Assembly: GCA_020635455.1 (NCBI GenBank)
Contig: JACJZT010000003.1
Coordinates: forward strand, 372,001 to 436,000
DNA: 64,000 bases
Direction of reading: 5' to 3'
Source of the DNA: Flavobacteriales bacterium
Lineage (GTDB): Bacteria; Bacteroidota; Bacteroidia; NS11-12g; UBA9320
Numbering within the stretch: position 1 is the stretch's first letter; each line of letters starts with the position of its first letter. Positions 43,089 through 52,043 of this stretch are shown in pieces. The position numbers and the translations under genes are program-made. The notes beneath the pieces are model-generated. The model was not told the origin of the DNA. It ran no database searches and saw only the letters and a program-made list of their open reading frames with translations.

Positions 43089-44354
43089 ATGAAGAAAGCG
43101 CTTATTCGAATTTCCTTACTTTCCTTTTTTCTGGTTTTTGCACAGGTTGATTTAAAAGCTCAGCAAAAAAAAATACTGTTTATCGGAAACAGTTACATAT
43201 TTGTAAACGATCTACCTGATATCCTCAAAAAACTTGCCCTTTCAGGTGGGGATTCAGTGTTGGTGAAAAGTGTTGCACCCGGAGGATTTTCGCTGAAAGA
43301 CCATGTTAAGCACTCTGAAACCACTCAGAGCATTGTATCAGAAAAATGGGACTTCGTGGTTCTTCAGGAACAAAGTCAAAAACCGGCATTGGCTCAACAG
43401 GTAGTCGACAAGGATGTTTACCCATATGCAAAGCAATTGGATAGTCTGATCCATCTCAATTCACCATGCACTAAAACGGTTTTCTACATGACCTGGGGTC
43501 GAAAATTCGGTGACTCTGCTCATTGTGCTTCCTGGCCACCGGTTTGCACCTATTCCGGAATGGATAGTTTGCTTAAAGTCAGATACCTGCATATGGCCGT
43601 TGAAAACAACGCCATGGTTTCGCCGGTATCGGTTGTCTGGAGAACCTTGATAGATCAGGACCCAGAAATTGAACTTTACCAGAAAGACAACAGCCATCCG
43701 ACGTATGCGGGAAGTTTTGCAGCTGCCTGCTCCTTTTACGCAACTTTCTTTCAAAAAGATCCTTCCTTGTTAAAATTTTCAGGGAAACTGGATCCGGCCA
43801 TTGCCTTAACGATCAAAAAGGCCGCCTCCTCAATCAGCTATGAACGTTATCGAAGTTGGGACCTGAATGGCAAAAAGCTTCATTCCGATTTTACCTATAC
43901 GTATCTAGGAAATAATGAAGTTCAGTTCCACAATTTGTCCAGGCACGCCACAAAATACGAATGGACCCTTGAAGACCAAAAAATCCGTAACATCCATCCA
44001 TTTTACGAATTCAGGGATACTGGTATAAAAACCATCCGTCTGATCTCCTTTAATGCTTGCGAGTCAAAGGAAGCTGAAAAGAACATTTATGTCGGCGTTG
44101 CAAAAATCAATCACGGATTTACCATTGAAAGCAAAATGTTTTATCCGAATCCGGCCAACCGTAAGATCTATTTTGACAACAATCCCGGTTACGATACTTT
44201 AACGATTTTTGACACGTATGGTAAAAAATACATTCGTATCCTTCAATTCACAGAACCGGTTCTGGATGTAAGCCTGCTTCCGGAAAATTCATACATGATC
44301 ATCTGTCACCGTGAAAAAGAAATTTTTATGCAGAGGTTACAGATCAGACGATAA
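43089..44354 (+). CDS. SGNH/DUF4886-type hydrolase with T9SS sorting domain
   Basis: About 421 residues from the ATG at 43089. Signal peptide ends at LKAQ (25). The SGNH-like N-terminus KILFIGNSYIFVNDLP puts the candidate nucleophile at S35; VVLQEQSQKP and the DNSHPTYAGSF block (Asp and His) complete the triad layout. Then follows a PKD-like segment (TKYEWTLEDQKIRNIHPFYEF) and a T9SS type A sorting domain (FYPNPANRKIYFD to the end). It likely deacylates or de-acetylates a carbohydrate or lipid outside the cell. The upstream crtY ends 61 bases before; I see no shared function. Confidence 0.85.
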   Translation: MKKALIRISLLSFFLVFAQVDLKAQQKKILFIGNSYIFVNDLPDILKKLALSGGDSVLVKSVAPGGFSLKDHVKHSETTQSIVSEKWDFVVLQEQSQKPALAQQVVDKDVYPYAKQLDSLIHLNSPCTKTVFYMTWGRKFGDSAHCASWPPVCTYSGMDSLLKVRYLHMAVENNAMVSPVSVVWRTLIDQDPEIELYQKDNSHPTYAGSFAAACSFYATFFQKDPSLLKFSGKLDPAIALTIKKAASSISYERYRSWDLNGKKLHSDFTYTYLGNNEVQFHNLSRHATKYEWTLEDQKIRNIHPFYEFRDTGIKTIRLISFNACESKEAEKNIYVGVAKINHGFTIESKMFYPNPANRKIYFDNNPGYDTLTIFDTYGKKYIRILQFTEPVLDVSLLPENSYMIICHREKEIFMQRLQIRR

Positions 44355-44399
44355 TTCAAGGTTCAAATCCGGCGGGTTCTTATCTTTTTGTGACCAGTC

Positions 44400-45053
44400 C
44401 TACTTCTTGATCTGATATTTATAAATGCTTCTTGGATAAACCGTAATTTTTCTAAAATTAATTTCCTTTAAGTCGAAATAACCCTGATCACCCTTTTGGG
44501 GAATATAGTAGTAATCCTTTTGACCAAGTTTAGTATTGAACGACATGCGGATGAGTGTATCCATTGTTGGTGTAATTGAGTCCATAAAATAACTACCATC
44601 ATGATGCCAGAAAAATACATGCTTCATGCAAATTCCGCTTTTCATAAAAAAATATTCATTAAAGCTCGAATCGGTGCTATGATTAAATTTGACCCAAACA
44701 CCGGTTGGAACATTGTTTTTATAATACCCTTTTGCAACCGTATTGCCAATGGGTTTTGTAATTGAACAATAATAATCAAAGTGTGTATTTTTAACGCTGT
44801 CAATTTCAAATAAGCCATTTTTATTGAGGATCGTATCGGTATATTTAGTTGCAGGAGCAAAAATTATTGAGTTGTATTTCTTCAACATCTTATAATTCGT
44901 TTCATCAACATACATGGCATGTTCTGAAACATACTTTGGTTGATCAAAAGTTTGAACAATGGAAAAAGATGAAAATAGAAAGAACAAACATAACAAAGTA
45001 AATAAATACACCATCGAATGGATCACTTTTAACAATTGAGCAAAAGAAAACAT
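44400..45053 (-). CDS. Hypothetical exported protein with MORN-like segment
   Basis: A 217-residue protein that I do not recognise. The inner Met at residue 14 (ATG at 45014) gives a clearer signal peptide (VYLFTLLCLFFLFSSFS), so the true start could be there. Visible feature: KGYYKNNVPTGVWVKF, a single toxin-antitoxin-like/MORN variant repeat, then HHDGSYFMDSI and IPQKGDQGYFDLKEI. It converges on the SGNH gene and lies 92 bases upstream of where mnmE ends. No function is assigned. Confidence 0.6.
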   Translation of the reverse strand: MFSFAQLLKVIHSMVYLFTLLCLFFLFSSFSIVQTFDQPKYVSEHAMYVDETNYKMLKKYNSIIFAPATKYTDTILNKNGLFEIDSVKNTHFDYYCSITKPIGNTVAKGYYKNNVPTGVWVKFNHSTDSSFNEYFFMKSGICMKHVFFWHHDGSYFMDSITPTMDTLIRMSFNTKLGQKDYYYIPQKGDQGYFDLKEINFRKITVYPRSIYKYQIKK

Positions 45054-45146
45054 CGTGTTAACAAAAGGTTTATTTATTGACTTCTGACTATTTCTTGTAT
45101 TACTGTTTGAAACTGGAATTTTCCGATTTGTAAGCCTTGATCTTTA

Positions 45147-46508
45147 TTACTTTCCAATGCAAAAACGACTGAAAATATTGGCAAGCAGATCTTCCGAACT
45201 TACTTCACCGGTGATCTCACCAAGATGATAAAGTGCTTTGCGGATATCCAGTGCCAGCAAATCTCCGGATAAGCCTTTATCCAGGCCATAGATCACTTCC
45301 TGCAGAGCATCCGATGATAAACGGAGAGCCTCATAATGCCTTGCATTATTCACCAATGTTGTATTCTCCCGGTTTAGAGCTGCAGACCTTTCTTCAAGAA
45401 AACTCATTAATGAACCAATGTCACCGGTTTTTCCACTTACTCCGATCAGATTTTCAATGTCCGGAAATTTAACTTCAAGTGTATCTTTGAACAAATCGAG
45501 CTTATTTGCAACCGGAATGATGCTGCCTGGTTTTGGCTCCAATTCACTTAATAAGGACTTTAACTCATTTTCTGTTATCAAATTGACATCAAAAATGTAA
45601 AATACCAGATCTGCAGATCTGATTTTTTCAAACGTTCTGAGGATCCCTTCTTTTTCGATACTTCCGGCATGCGACCTTATTCCGGCAGTGTCTACAAAAC
45701 GAAACTGCACCCCATTCACATTGAGGGTTTCTTCAATGGTATCACGAGTAGTGCCTTCCACATCACTCACTATGGCACGATCTTCTTTTAAAAGAGCATT
45801 CAAAATGGTACTTTTTCCGGCATTGGGTTTTCCGATGATAACAGTGGTTACTCCCTTTTTCAAAACATTCCCCATGGAAAAGCCCGATTTCAAACCATCA
45901 ATCAAGCCTTTAATTTCATTCACCAGATCCAATAACTTTTTCCGGTCTGCAAATTCCACATCCTCTTCTCCAAAATCCAGTTCCAGTTCGATGAGTGAGG
46001 CAAAGTCGATCAATTGTTGCCGCAGGTTTTTGATCTGCATTGAAAATCCACCTCGCATCTGCCTTATGGCCATGGTTCTCGAAACTTCACTTTCGGCAGA
46101 GATCAGGTCTGCCACTGCCTCAGCCTGAACCAGATCGAGTTTGCCATTTAAAAAGGCTCTTTGGGTGAATTCACCTGCTTTGGCAAGCCTTGCACCAAGA
46201 TCTATAAAATTTTCCAAAACCGTTTGCAGAATAAAAGGCGAGCCATGGCAAGATATTTCCACAACATCTTCACCTGTATATGAATGTGGTGACCTGAACA
46301 GGGAAACTACAACCTCATCCAAAACTTCCCTTTGTTTACCCGAACCTCTGTAGATCTTCCCGTAGTGCAAAGTATTTCCTTCATGAGAGGACAAGTCTTT
46401 CGAAAAGCAATGATCGATCAAAACCAGTGAATCGGGTCCCGAAAGTCTGATCACACCAATGGCCCCAACGCCAACGGGAGTGGCCAAAGCTATGATGGTA
46501 TCGTTCAT
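45147..46508 (-). CDS. mnmE: tRNA modification GTPase MnmE
   Basis: A 453-residue protein that, with MnmG, modifies U34 of several tRNAs. Present are the N-terminal folate-binding domain, a helical domain, and the inserted G domain: G1 GKPNAGKS (226-233), G2-type EGTTRDT, G3 DTAGI (273-277), G4 NKLD (335-338). The C-terminus is FSRFCIGK with the conserved cysteine. Its start is 8 bases after the stop of the LOG-family gene, so the two are probably co-transcribed. Confidence 0.97.
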   Translation of the reverse strand: MNDTIIALATPVGVGAIGVIRLSGPDSLVLIDHCFSKDLSSHEGNTLHYGKIYRGSGKQREVLDEVVVSLFRSPHSYTGEDVVEISCHGSPFILQTVLENFIDLGARLAKAGEFTQRAFLNGKLDLVQAEAVADLISAESEVSRTMAIRQMRGGFSMQIKNLRQQLIDFASLIELELDFGEEDVEFADRKKLLDLVNEIKGLIDGLKSGFSMGNVLKKGVTTVIIGKPNAGKSTILNALLKEDRAIVSDVEGTTRDTIEETLNVNGVQFRFVDTAGIRSHAGSIEKEGILRTFEKIRSADLVFYIFDVNLITENELKSLLSELEPKPGSIIPVANKLDLFKDTLEVKFPDIENLIGVSGKTGDIGSLMSFLEERSAALNRENTTLVNNARHYEALRLSSDALQEVIYGLDKGLSGDLLALDIRKALYHLGEITGEVSSEDLLANIFSRFCIGK

Positions 46509-46516
46509 TCGGTTTT

Positions 46517-47242
46517 TTAAAAGTTAGGCGCCATGGAATAATGTGAATAGAATTCAACGATTTCATGTACGGCTTCATCAGCAGTATCAACCACTTTAAA
46601 AAGAAACATGTCTTCTTTATTAATATTCGATTCCTTTTTCAGTACCACATCTTCGATCCAATTCACCAAACCCGACCAGAAATCCTTTCCAACCAATATG
46701 ATGGGGAATTTCCCGACTTTTTTGGTTTGTACCAGGGTCAGCGCCTCAAAAAGTTCATCAAGGGTTCCAAATCCTCCGGGTAAAACTATAAAACCCTGAG
46801 CATATTTCATGAACATCACTTTTCGAACAAAGAAGAATTTGAAGTTGATTAATTTGTCGTAATCAATGTACTGATTGGGGTATTGCTCAAAAGGCAAATT
46901 AATGTTTAAACCAACTGATTTTCCACCCGTTTCGGAAGCACCTTTATTGCCGGCTTCCATAATACCGGGACCACCACCGGTAATTACGCCATAGCCCGCA
47001 TTGCTCAATTTAACGGCAATGCTTTCAGCGATCTGATAATACGGGTGATCGGAAGGTGTTCTTGCAGAGCCAAAAATAGAAACACAGGGTCCGATCTTTG
47101 CCAGAATATCATACCCATCGACAAATTCGCTCATAACTTTGAAAATATTCCAGCTATCGGAACTTTTTATCTCAGGCCATTTTTTTATTTCAAATGCCTT
47201 TTTAATTTTTTCGGCATCTCTTTTATCGATATTTTCAGTCAT
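46517..47242 (-). CDS. LOG-family (TIGR00730) Rossmann-fold protein
   Basis: A 241-residue protein with the LOG signatures GGGPGIMEAGNKGA and LPGGFGTLDELFEALT (the PGGxGTxxE motif). The family includes cytokinin-riboside 5'-phosphate phosphoribohydrolases and nucleotide hydrolases; the bacterial substrate is often AMP-like or unknown. It is the leading gene of the LOG-mnmE pair. The N-terminus has about 40 residues preceding the Rossmann core. Confidence 0.92.
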   Translation of the reverse strand: MTENIDKRDAEKIKKAFEIKKWPEIKSSDSWNIFKVMSEFVDGYDILAKIGPCVSIFGSARTPSDHPYYQIAESIAVKLSNAGYGVITGGGPGIMEAGNKGASETGGKSVGLNINLPFEQYPNQYIDYDKLINFKFFFVRKVMFMKYAQGFIVLPGGFGTLDELFEALTLVQTKKVGKFPIILVGKDFWSGLVNWIEDVVLKKESNINKEDMFLFKVVDTADEAVHEIVEFYSHYSMAPNF

Positions 47243-47376
47243 AGTAAATTGTTAACGGCAAAGCAATACAATATGTTTTGGAATAAAAAATGAAATTTGA
47301 TCACGTAAGATGCCGTTAACACATAATTCTTTCACAAAACAAAGGACTTAGGCAATACCTATTCACATTATGTGCT

Positions 47377-47384
47377 TAATTTTG
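47377..47384 (+). promoter_or_regulatory. Candidate -7 promoter element of the amidotransferase gene
   Basis: TAATTTTG matches TAnnTTTG and ends seven bases before the ATG at 47392, again predicting an almost leaderless transcript. No TTG at the expected -33 distance. Confidence 0.4.
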
Positions 47385-47391
47385 CCTTAAC

Positions 47392-47982
47392 ATGATCCTG
47401 GTGTTTGACAACTACGACTCATTTACCTATAATCTTTGCGATTACATTCAACAATGCGGGAATGAAATTCTTGTTGTTCGAAACGATGAAATGACGATCG
47501 AAGAAATTGAAAAACTTGATTTTTCCGGGATCATTCTTTCTCCCGGACCGGGGATTCCATCCGAATCAGGAATTCTGATGCCGTTAATTCACACCTTTCA
47601 CAAACGCGTACCTATCTTAGGAATTTGCCTGGGACATCAGGCTATTGCCTGTTATTTTGAAGAATCCCTTGTGAAAGCCCCTTTCCCTATGCATGGAAAA
47701 GTTTCGAGAATAAAAATGATCCCTCACCCAATGTGGAATGGTTTGCCCGAAAACATTTCGGTTTGCAGATACCATTCTCTGGTAATAGACCGTTTAACTA
47801 AAAGTGAACTGATCGTAACCGCTTACAGTTTGGACGACAGTCAAATAATGGCCTTGTCTCACACAAATCTGCCAATTTGGGGTATTCAGTTTCATCCTGA
47901 AGCCATATTGACAGAATACGGTATGGATATTATAAATAATTGGTTAAAAGCCTTTAATTTGCATAAAGAGTTTAAATCTTGA
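47392..47982 (+). CDS. Glutamine amidotransferase, component II of anthranilate or aminodeoxychorismate synthase
   Basis: A 196-residue class-I glutaminase: VFDNYDSFTYNL at the start, catalytic cysteine C79 in GICLGHQAI, and the His-Glu pair H168/E170 in FHPEAI. It supplies ammonia to a chorismate-using partner. TrpG and PabA cannot be separated from sequence alone, and no component I gene is in the window. The next gene overlaps its stop by four bases. Confidence 0.93.
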   Translation: MILVFDNYDSFTYNLCDYIQQCGNEILVVRNDEMTIEEIEKLDFSGIILSPGPGIPSESGILMPLIHTFHKRVPILGICLGHQAIACYFEESLVKAPFPMHGKVSRIKMIPHPMWNGLPENISVCRYHSLVIDRLTKSELIVTAYSLDDSQIMALSHTNLPIWGIQFHPEAILTEYGMDIINNWLKAFNLHKEFKS

Positions 47983-48638
47983 CCTTAAAAGAACTTATAG
48001 ACCCTAATCTGTTCCCGCTTAAAAAAACGGATACGGTAGAGTTTGCTCTTGAAATGTTGCTGGAAAAGGAGCTTTCAGTACTTCCGGTGGTGGAAGATCA
48101 GGTTGTTATAGGTTTCGTAAAAGGTAAAGATCTGATCAACGTTAAGGTCGATGAATCAATTGAGCCATATTTGTCTGCCGAGCCCAATGCAATTAAAAAG
48201 GAAAACCTTCATTATACACAGGCATTGTGGTTTTTTAAGGATGCTTCTTTTAATTGTTTTGCAATACTGGATCAGGACGGTCTTTTCTCCGGAATTGTAA
48301 GTCGAAAGAAGTTGCTTAATTTCCTGACCGAATCCTATAGCTTCAAAGCTGAAGGATCCGTTATTTGGCTCGAAATCCATGCTCAGAATTACTCACTTAA
48401 TACCCTGAGTAATATTGTTGAAAACAACGATGCTAAAATAATCGGACTAACTTTGTTCAGCATACCGGATAGTTCCCACATCATTGTAAGTTTGAAAATA
48501 AACACACCCTTTTCCGAAAGTATTGTTTCATCCTTAAGGCGTTTTGGTTTCGACATACGGGGGGTGTTTTACAATCAGTCCTCTGAATCGGACCTGGAAC
48601 ACCGCTATAATTCATTATTAAAGTACCTTGAGTTTTAA
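47979..48638 (+). CDS. CBS-domain protein with ACT-like C-terminus
   Basis: A 219-residue protein starting at TTG 47979, overlapping the previous stop (TTGA). Residues 1-120 are a CBS pair (LSVLPVVEDQVVIGFVKGKDL; FAILDQDGLFSGIVSRKKLL), an adenosyl-ligand sensor module. The C-terminal ~85 residues (VIWLEIHAQNYSLNTLSNIVE, HIIVSLKINTPFSESIVSSLRRFGFDI) look ACT-like. Such genes commonly precede nadK in this phylum. It is likely regulatory; ligand unknown. Confidence 0.85.
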   Translation: MTLKELIDPNLFPLKKTDTVEFALEMLLEKELSVLPVVEDQVVIGFVKGKDLINVKVDESIEPYLSAEPNAIKKENLHYTQALWFFKDASFNCFAILDQDGLFSGIVSRKKLLNFLTESYSFKAEGSVIWLEIHAQNYSLNTLSNIVENNDAKIIGLTLFSIPDSSHIIVSLKINTPFSESIVSSLRRFGFDIRGVFYNQSSESDLEHRYNSLLKYLEF

Positions 48639-48649
48639 CTTGATACGAA

Positions 48650-50086
48650 TTGTATAATCCGGTATTACGTTTCAGGCTTCTAATCTGTATTTTCTGTTTT
48701 TGGTTTTTGGGAAATGTAGAGGCTTCACCTGCTCGGCAAGATCATTACGTTATTGTGGACGAGATCCTTTATGAAGGTCTGGAAAATATGGATCTGCGTT
48801 TAATCAGGAATGAAATTCTTCTGATCAAAGATTCCGTATATATGCTCAGCTCCCTTGACGAACTTTCTTTAAAAAGTGAGCAATTGTTAATGAATACCAA
48901 TTATTTCCTCGAAACCAGGGTAAATTGGGATGAATACAAACCAAAACATATCAGGGTAAAAATTCAATTGGTCCTTAAACCGGTTTTAGGATTTCTTCCT
49001 CATGTTGAATGGGCCGACAGGAACTTCAAACAATGGGGTATCAATGATTATGAGCTAAATCGCATCAATTATGGTATCCGCTTGCGCACGGTTTCTCAAA
49101 AAGGCAATAAAAGGATTGACCTGCTTGTACAAAGCGGTTACACACAAAAAGCAGAGCTAAACTACAGACTTATGTCGATCGATAAAGAAGGTAAGTTTGG
49201 ATTGAACCTTATTAGTTCCTTTGCACAAAACAAAGAAGTCTGGTTAATAACACGTTCGGATAGCCTCAGGTTTTTGAAGCCATCAAGCAAATCTTCAATA
49301 ATTCAATTTAAAAACATACTATCCTTTAACATGCGCAAAGGACCTTTCACCTCGGAAAGCTGGAGTCTTGGGTTCAATTCAACTACCGTAAAGGATACGG
49401 TAACGGGAAAAGATGGAAATCCGAAATTCTTATTACCCGGAAATCGTCAAAACGAATTTTACATTCAACACAGGTTTTCGTTCGACAATACAGACAATTG
49501 TTTTTATCCTCTGGAAGGTTACCGATTGCTTAATATCTTAAGTCTGGGTAAATTTATTTCAGATACAACTTCGATCGAAAGGGTGAAAGAAAGCCTCGAA
49601 ATCGGAGTGTATAAACAGCTGATTCAAAAAATCTATTTGGCCGTTTCTGCAAAATTTACCTATCAAAATCAACCAGAACCTTATATGCCTTATTACAATC
49701 TTAAAGCACTGGGATATGAGGATTGTATAAGGGGTTATGAACAAAATAGCATTGAAGGTCACAGTTTGCTAATGACTAAATTAAACCTGAAGTATGCCCT
49801 TATTAAAGATCAAAAGATTAAAACGGGCATTCGATTGCAAAAAAAGAAAATCGCAATGCCCTTCGGGGTTTTCCTTAATTTCTTTGCCGATGCAGGGCAA
49901 GTTTGGAACAACCAATGGTCGGGGCCGGACAATGTTTACAAGAATGTTTTGATAAATTCATGGTTGTTTGGCTATGGAGCAGGTCTTGATTTTTTGTTTT
50001 TTAACGATAAGGTACTTCGCCTGGAATATGCGTTTAACAAAACCGGAGATCGAAATTTTAACCTATTTTTGAAAAAATCTTTTTAA
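48650..50086 (+). CDS. Omp85/BamA-like outer-membrane protein with a single POTRA-type domain
   Basis: A 478-residue protein with TTG as the only plausible start. A signal peptide (about 8-26) is followed by one POTRA-like domain (about 33-115: VDEILYEGLENMDLRLIRNEIL, NTNYFLETRVNW) and a C-terminal barrel resembling bacterial surface antigen (FFADAGQVWNNQW, GYGAGLDFLFFNDKVLRLEYAFNK, ending LKKSF). It is shorter than BamA (~800) or TamA, so it may be a specialised partner. It sits between the CBS gene and nadK; its stop overlaps the nadK ATG by one base. Substrate unknown. Confidence 0.83.
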   Translation: MYNPVLRFRLLICIFCFWFLGNVEASPARQDHYVIVDEILYEGLENMDLRLIRNEILLIKDSVYMLSSLDELSLKSEQLLMNTNYFLETRVNWDEYKPKHIRVKIQLVLKPVLGFLPHVEWADRNFKQWGINDYELNRINYGIRLRTVSQKGNKRIDLLVQSGYTQKAELNYRLMSIDKEGKFGLNLISSFAQNKEVWLITRSDSLRFLKPSSKSSIIQFKNILSFNMRKGPFTSESWSLGFNSTTVKDTVTGKDGNPKFLLPGNRQNEFYIQHRFSFDNTDNCFYPLEGYRLLNILSLGKFISDTTSIERVKESLEIGVYKQLIQKIYLAVSAKFTYQNQPEPYMPYYNLKALGYEDCIRGYEQNSIEGHSLLMTKLNLKYALIKDQKIKTGIRLQKKKIAMPFGVFLNFFADAGQVWNNQWSGPDNVYKNVLINSWLFGYGAGLDFLFFNDKVLRLEYAFNKTGDRNFNLFLKKSF

Positions 50087-50970
50087 TGGTAATCGGAATT
50101 TACGCCAGACACCTGAGAAATAAGATAGCGGTTGAATGCCTTAAAAGTCTGACCAATTATCTGGATCAGCTTCGAATAGAAACCTTATTCCACGAAAACC
50201 TTTATCAATCGCTGAAGGAAAATAAGATCAAACTGGAACACAAATATGAAGTTTTCAGTACAGAAGAGATCTCTAAAACCAACATTGAATATCTTTTGTG
50301 TATCGGTGGAGACGGAACCATGCTGGACACCCTGAACATCGTTCGCGAAACCGGCATTCCGGTTTTGGGCTTCAATACCGGCAGACTTGGTTACCTTGCA
50401 ACCTCTCATCCAAATGAAGTAAAAAAGGCCGTGGATGAACTGGTAAAAAAAGCCTATCATATTGATAAAAGATCCCTGCTTAAACTTGAGGCCGATCAGG
50501 AACTGTTTGGTGGTTTTGCCTATGCTCTTAACGATTTTGTGATCCACAAAAAAGACAGTTCAAGTATGATCACGGTTCATACCTATCTTAACGGTGAATT
50601 CATGAATACCTATTGGGCAGATGGTTTGATCGTTGCCACTCCAACGGGTTCATCAGCTTACTCTCTCAGCTGCGGCGGACCCATCCTGATACCACAATCT
50701 GCAAGTTTTGCCATAACGCCAATTGCTCCGCACAATCTGAGTGTGAGACCGGTTGTAATTCCCGACAACACGGTTCTTTCGTTTGAAATTGAAGGCAGGG
50801 TAAAAAGTTACCTCATAAGCCTTGACAGTAGGAACAGTTCGATCAAAAAAGGCACACAAATTGCGGTCCGAAAAGCGAATTTCATGTTTAACATGATACG
50901 TCTCAGCAATGAAAATTATCTCGATTCTCTCCGCAATAAAATGATGTGGGGAGTGGATGCCAGGAACTAA
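50086..50970 (+). CDS. nadK: NAD kinase
   Basis: A 294-residue enzyme that phosphorylates NAD to NADP. The ATP/NAD site motif GGDGT begins at residue 74 (LLCIGGDGTMLDTLN), followed by GFNTGRLGYLA, the ALNDFVIHKKD motif and the DGLIVATPTGSSAYSLSCGGP block. Length and motif order are normal. It closes the amidotransferase-CBS-Omp85-nadK run and converges on the ferritin-like gene with a three-base gap. Confidence 0.97.
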   Translation: MVIGIYARHLRNKIAVECLKSLTNYLDQLRIETLFHENLYQSLKENKIKLEHKYEVFSTEEISKTNIEYLLCIGGDGTMLDTLNIVRETGIPVLGFNTGRLGYLATSHPNEVKKAVDELVKKAYHIDKRSLLKLEADQELFGGFAYALNDFVIHKKDSSSMITVHTYLNGEFMNTYWADGLIVATPTGSSAYSLSCGGPILIPQSASFAITPIAPHNLSVRPVVIPDNTVLSFEIEGRVKSYLISLDSRNSSIKKGTQIAVRKANFMFNMIRLSNENYLDSLRNKMMWGVDARN

Positions 50971-50973
50971 TTA

Positions 50974-51963
50974 TCAGGAAAATACCGGACATCTTTCGTT
51001 TTCCCACTCGTTGATCAGAATATGACTTAGTTGAATCATTTTTTTCCAAAACTCGGGAGCAAGATCATTTCCCGGTTGATTAAAATGAGTTTGCATTTCA
51101 TTAAGAAAGGTTTCAAATGCAGCAATGCACTGACGGCTTGATTCTTTGTCTGAAACCCTGGTTTGAACATGTACAGGTGGCAAATTATCGGCAGAATGCA
51201 ATAGGGCCATGAATTTTTGGTAATGACTCATTTCGTCATGAAACCAATCTGCAGATTCTTCCGTATTCGGGTCATGCACAGGCCTGAAATCAACCGGCAC
51301 CGTTTCACTGTCGGCCCCTTCGCCCTGTGAAATAATGGCATCAATTGCTTTGACGGCAGATTCTGGTGAATCGACCATCTGACTAAAGCCATGCTTTTTA
51401 CCATCTGTATTGTGATAGTCGTTAAAACTGTTCTTCTGATTCAGGTTTTTATCATCACCAACATAACATTCGTTCCAAAGGTGAACAATTCCAACTTTCA
51501 GGGCATCGTATAATATGGCAATTGAATCGTATTGCTCCAGATCTTCCCAATTATAATCGAATCGAGGATGTGGCAATTCTATGGCACAAAATAGTTTCAG
51601 ACTGTTTTCACACAATTCCCGGGGAGCTATTTGATATCCCTTCAGCATTTCGGGGAGGTGATCCTGATTTGGATGAATAAAAGGTATGCCCATAGAATCG
51701 TCGTAAACGGGATTATTAAATTTTGGTGAATAACCAAGTGCATTGCACAAATTGGCTACCAACTCAAGATGCAACATTTCCTGAACCACCACCGAATAGA
51801 TAAGCTTTGCTTCATCCGGATAGTTTTTGGGCTTCTGGTTTTTCAAACCCTTGATCGAATATAAGGCAGTCAGATACAATGGAATGGTCCAGAGTTCAAG
51901 GTCCAGTGCATGTTGCAAATGAACATTCAGATCCTGTTTGTTCCAATCGGCCGGATTTTTCAT
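50974..51963 (-). CDS. Ferritin-like (VioB/iminophenylpyruvate dimer synthase-type) protein
   Basis: A 329-residue protein with a ferritin-like four-helix bundle. Diiron ligand candidates are intact: E23 (LDLELWTIPLYL), an ExxH at E62/H65 (VVQEMLHLEL) and a second at E244/H247 (FHDEMSHYQKF). The family is that of the N-terminal ferritin-like domain of VioB, which acts in dimerising imines for violacein and related pigments, but it also occurs alone in many bacteria where its role is unknown. No violacein, indolocarbazole or tryptophan-oxidase gene is nearby, so pigment synthesis should not be assumed. It ends next to nadK on the opposite strand. Confidence 0.82.
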   Translation of the reverse strand: MKNPADWNKQDLNVHLQHALDLELWTIPLYLTALYSIKGLKNQKPKNYPDEAKLIYSVVVQEMLHLELVANLCNALGYSPKFNNPVYDDSMGIPFIHPNQDHLPEMLKGYQIAPRELCENSLKLFCAIELPHPRFDYNWEDLEQYDSIAILYDALKVGIVHLWNECYVGDDKNLNQKNSFNDYHNTDGKKHGFSQMVDSPESAVKAIDAIISQGEGADSETVPVDFRPVHDPNTEESADWFHDEMSHYQKFMALLHSADNLPPVHVQTRVSDKESSRQCIAAFETFLNEMQTHFNQPGNDLAPEFWKKMIQLSHILINEWENERCPVFS

Positions 51964-52030
51964 ATGGATGCAATTTTAAAGATTTTGAACTAACAATAAA
52001 ATTGTGTGTTTAATTAAAATATAAAAATCA

Positions 52031-52038
52031 TAGGTTTG
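52031..52038 (+). promoter_or_regulatory. Candidate -7 promoter element of the GlsA-like gene
   Basis: TAGGTTTG matches TAnnTTTG and ends five bases before the ATG at 52044, predicting a leaderless or near-leaderless transcript. The nearest TTG (52002-52004) is 26 bases away, slightly too far. Confidence 0.45.
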
Positions 52039-52043
52039 TCGGG

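Noticed and set aside
44361..44371. GGTTCAAATCC resembling a tRNA T-arm
   Set aside because: The flanks do not pair (CAAGG against CCGGC) and no anticodon or D-arm is found upstream; it is the tail of the SGNH gene intergenic space.
45688..46128. 146-residue open frame on the plus strand
   Set aside because: It lies wholly inside mnmE on the opposite strand and has a composition expected of an antisense shadow.
50974..51963. Violacein or indolocarbazole pigment cluster
   Set aside because: Only the VioB-type ferritin-like domain is present; no tryptophan oxidase or other pigment gene is nearby.
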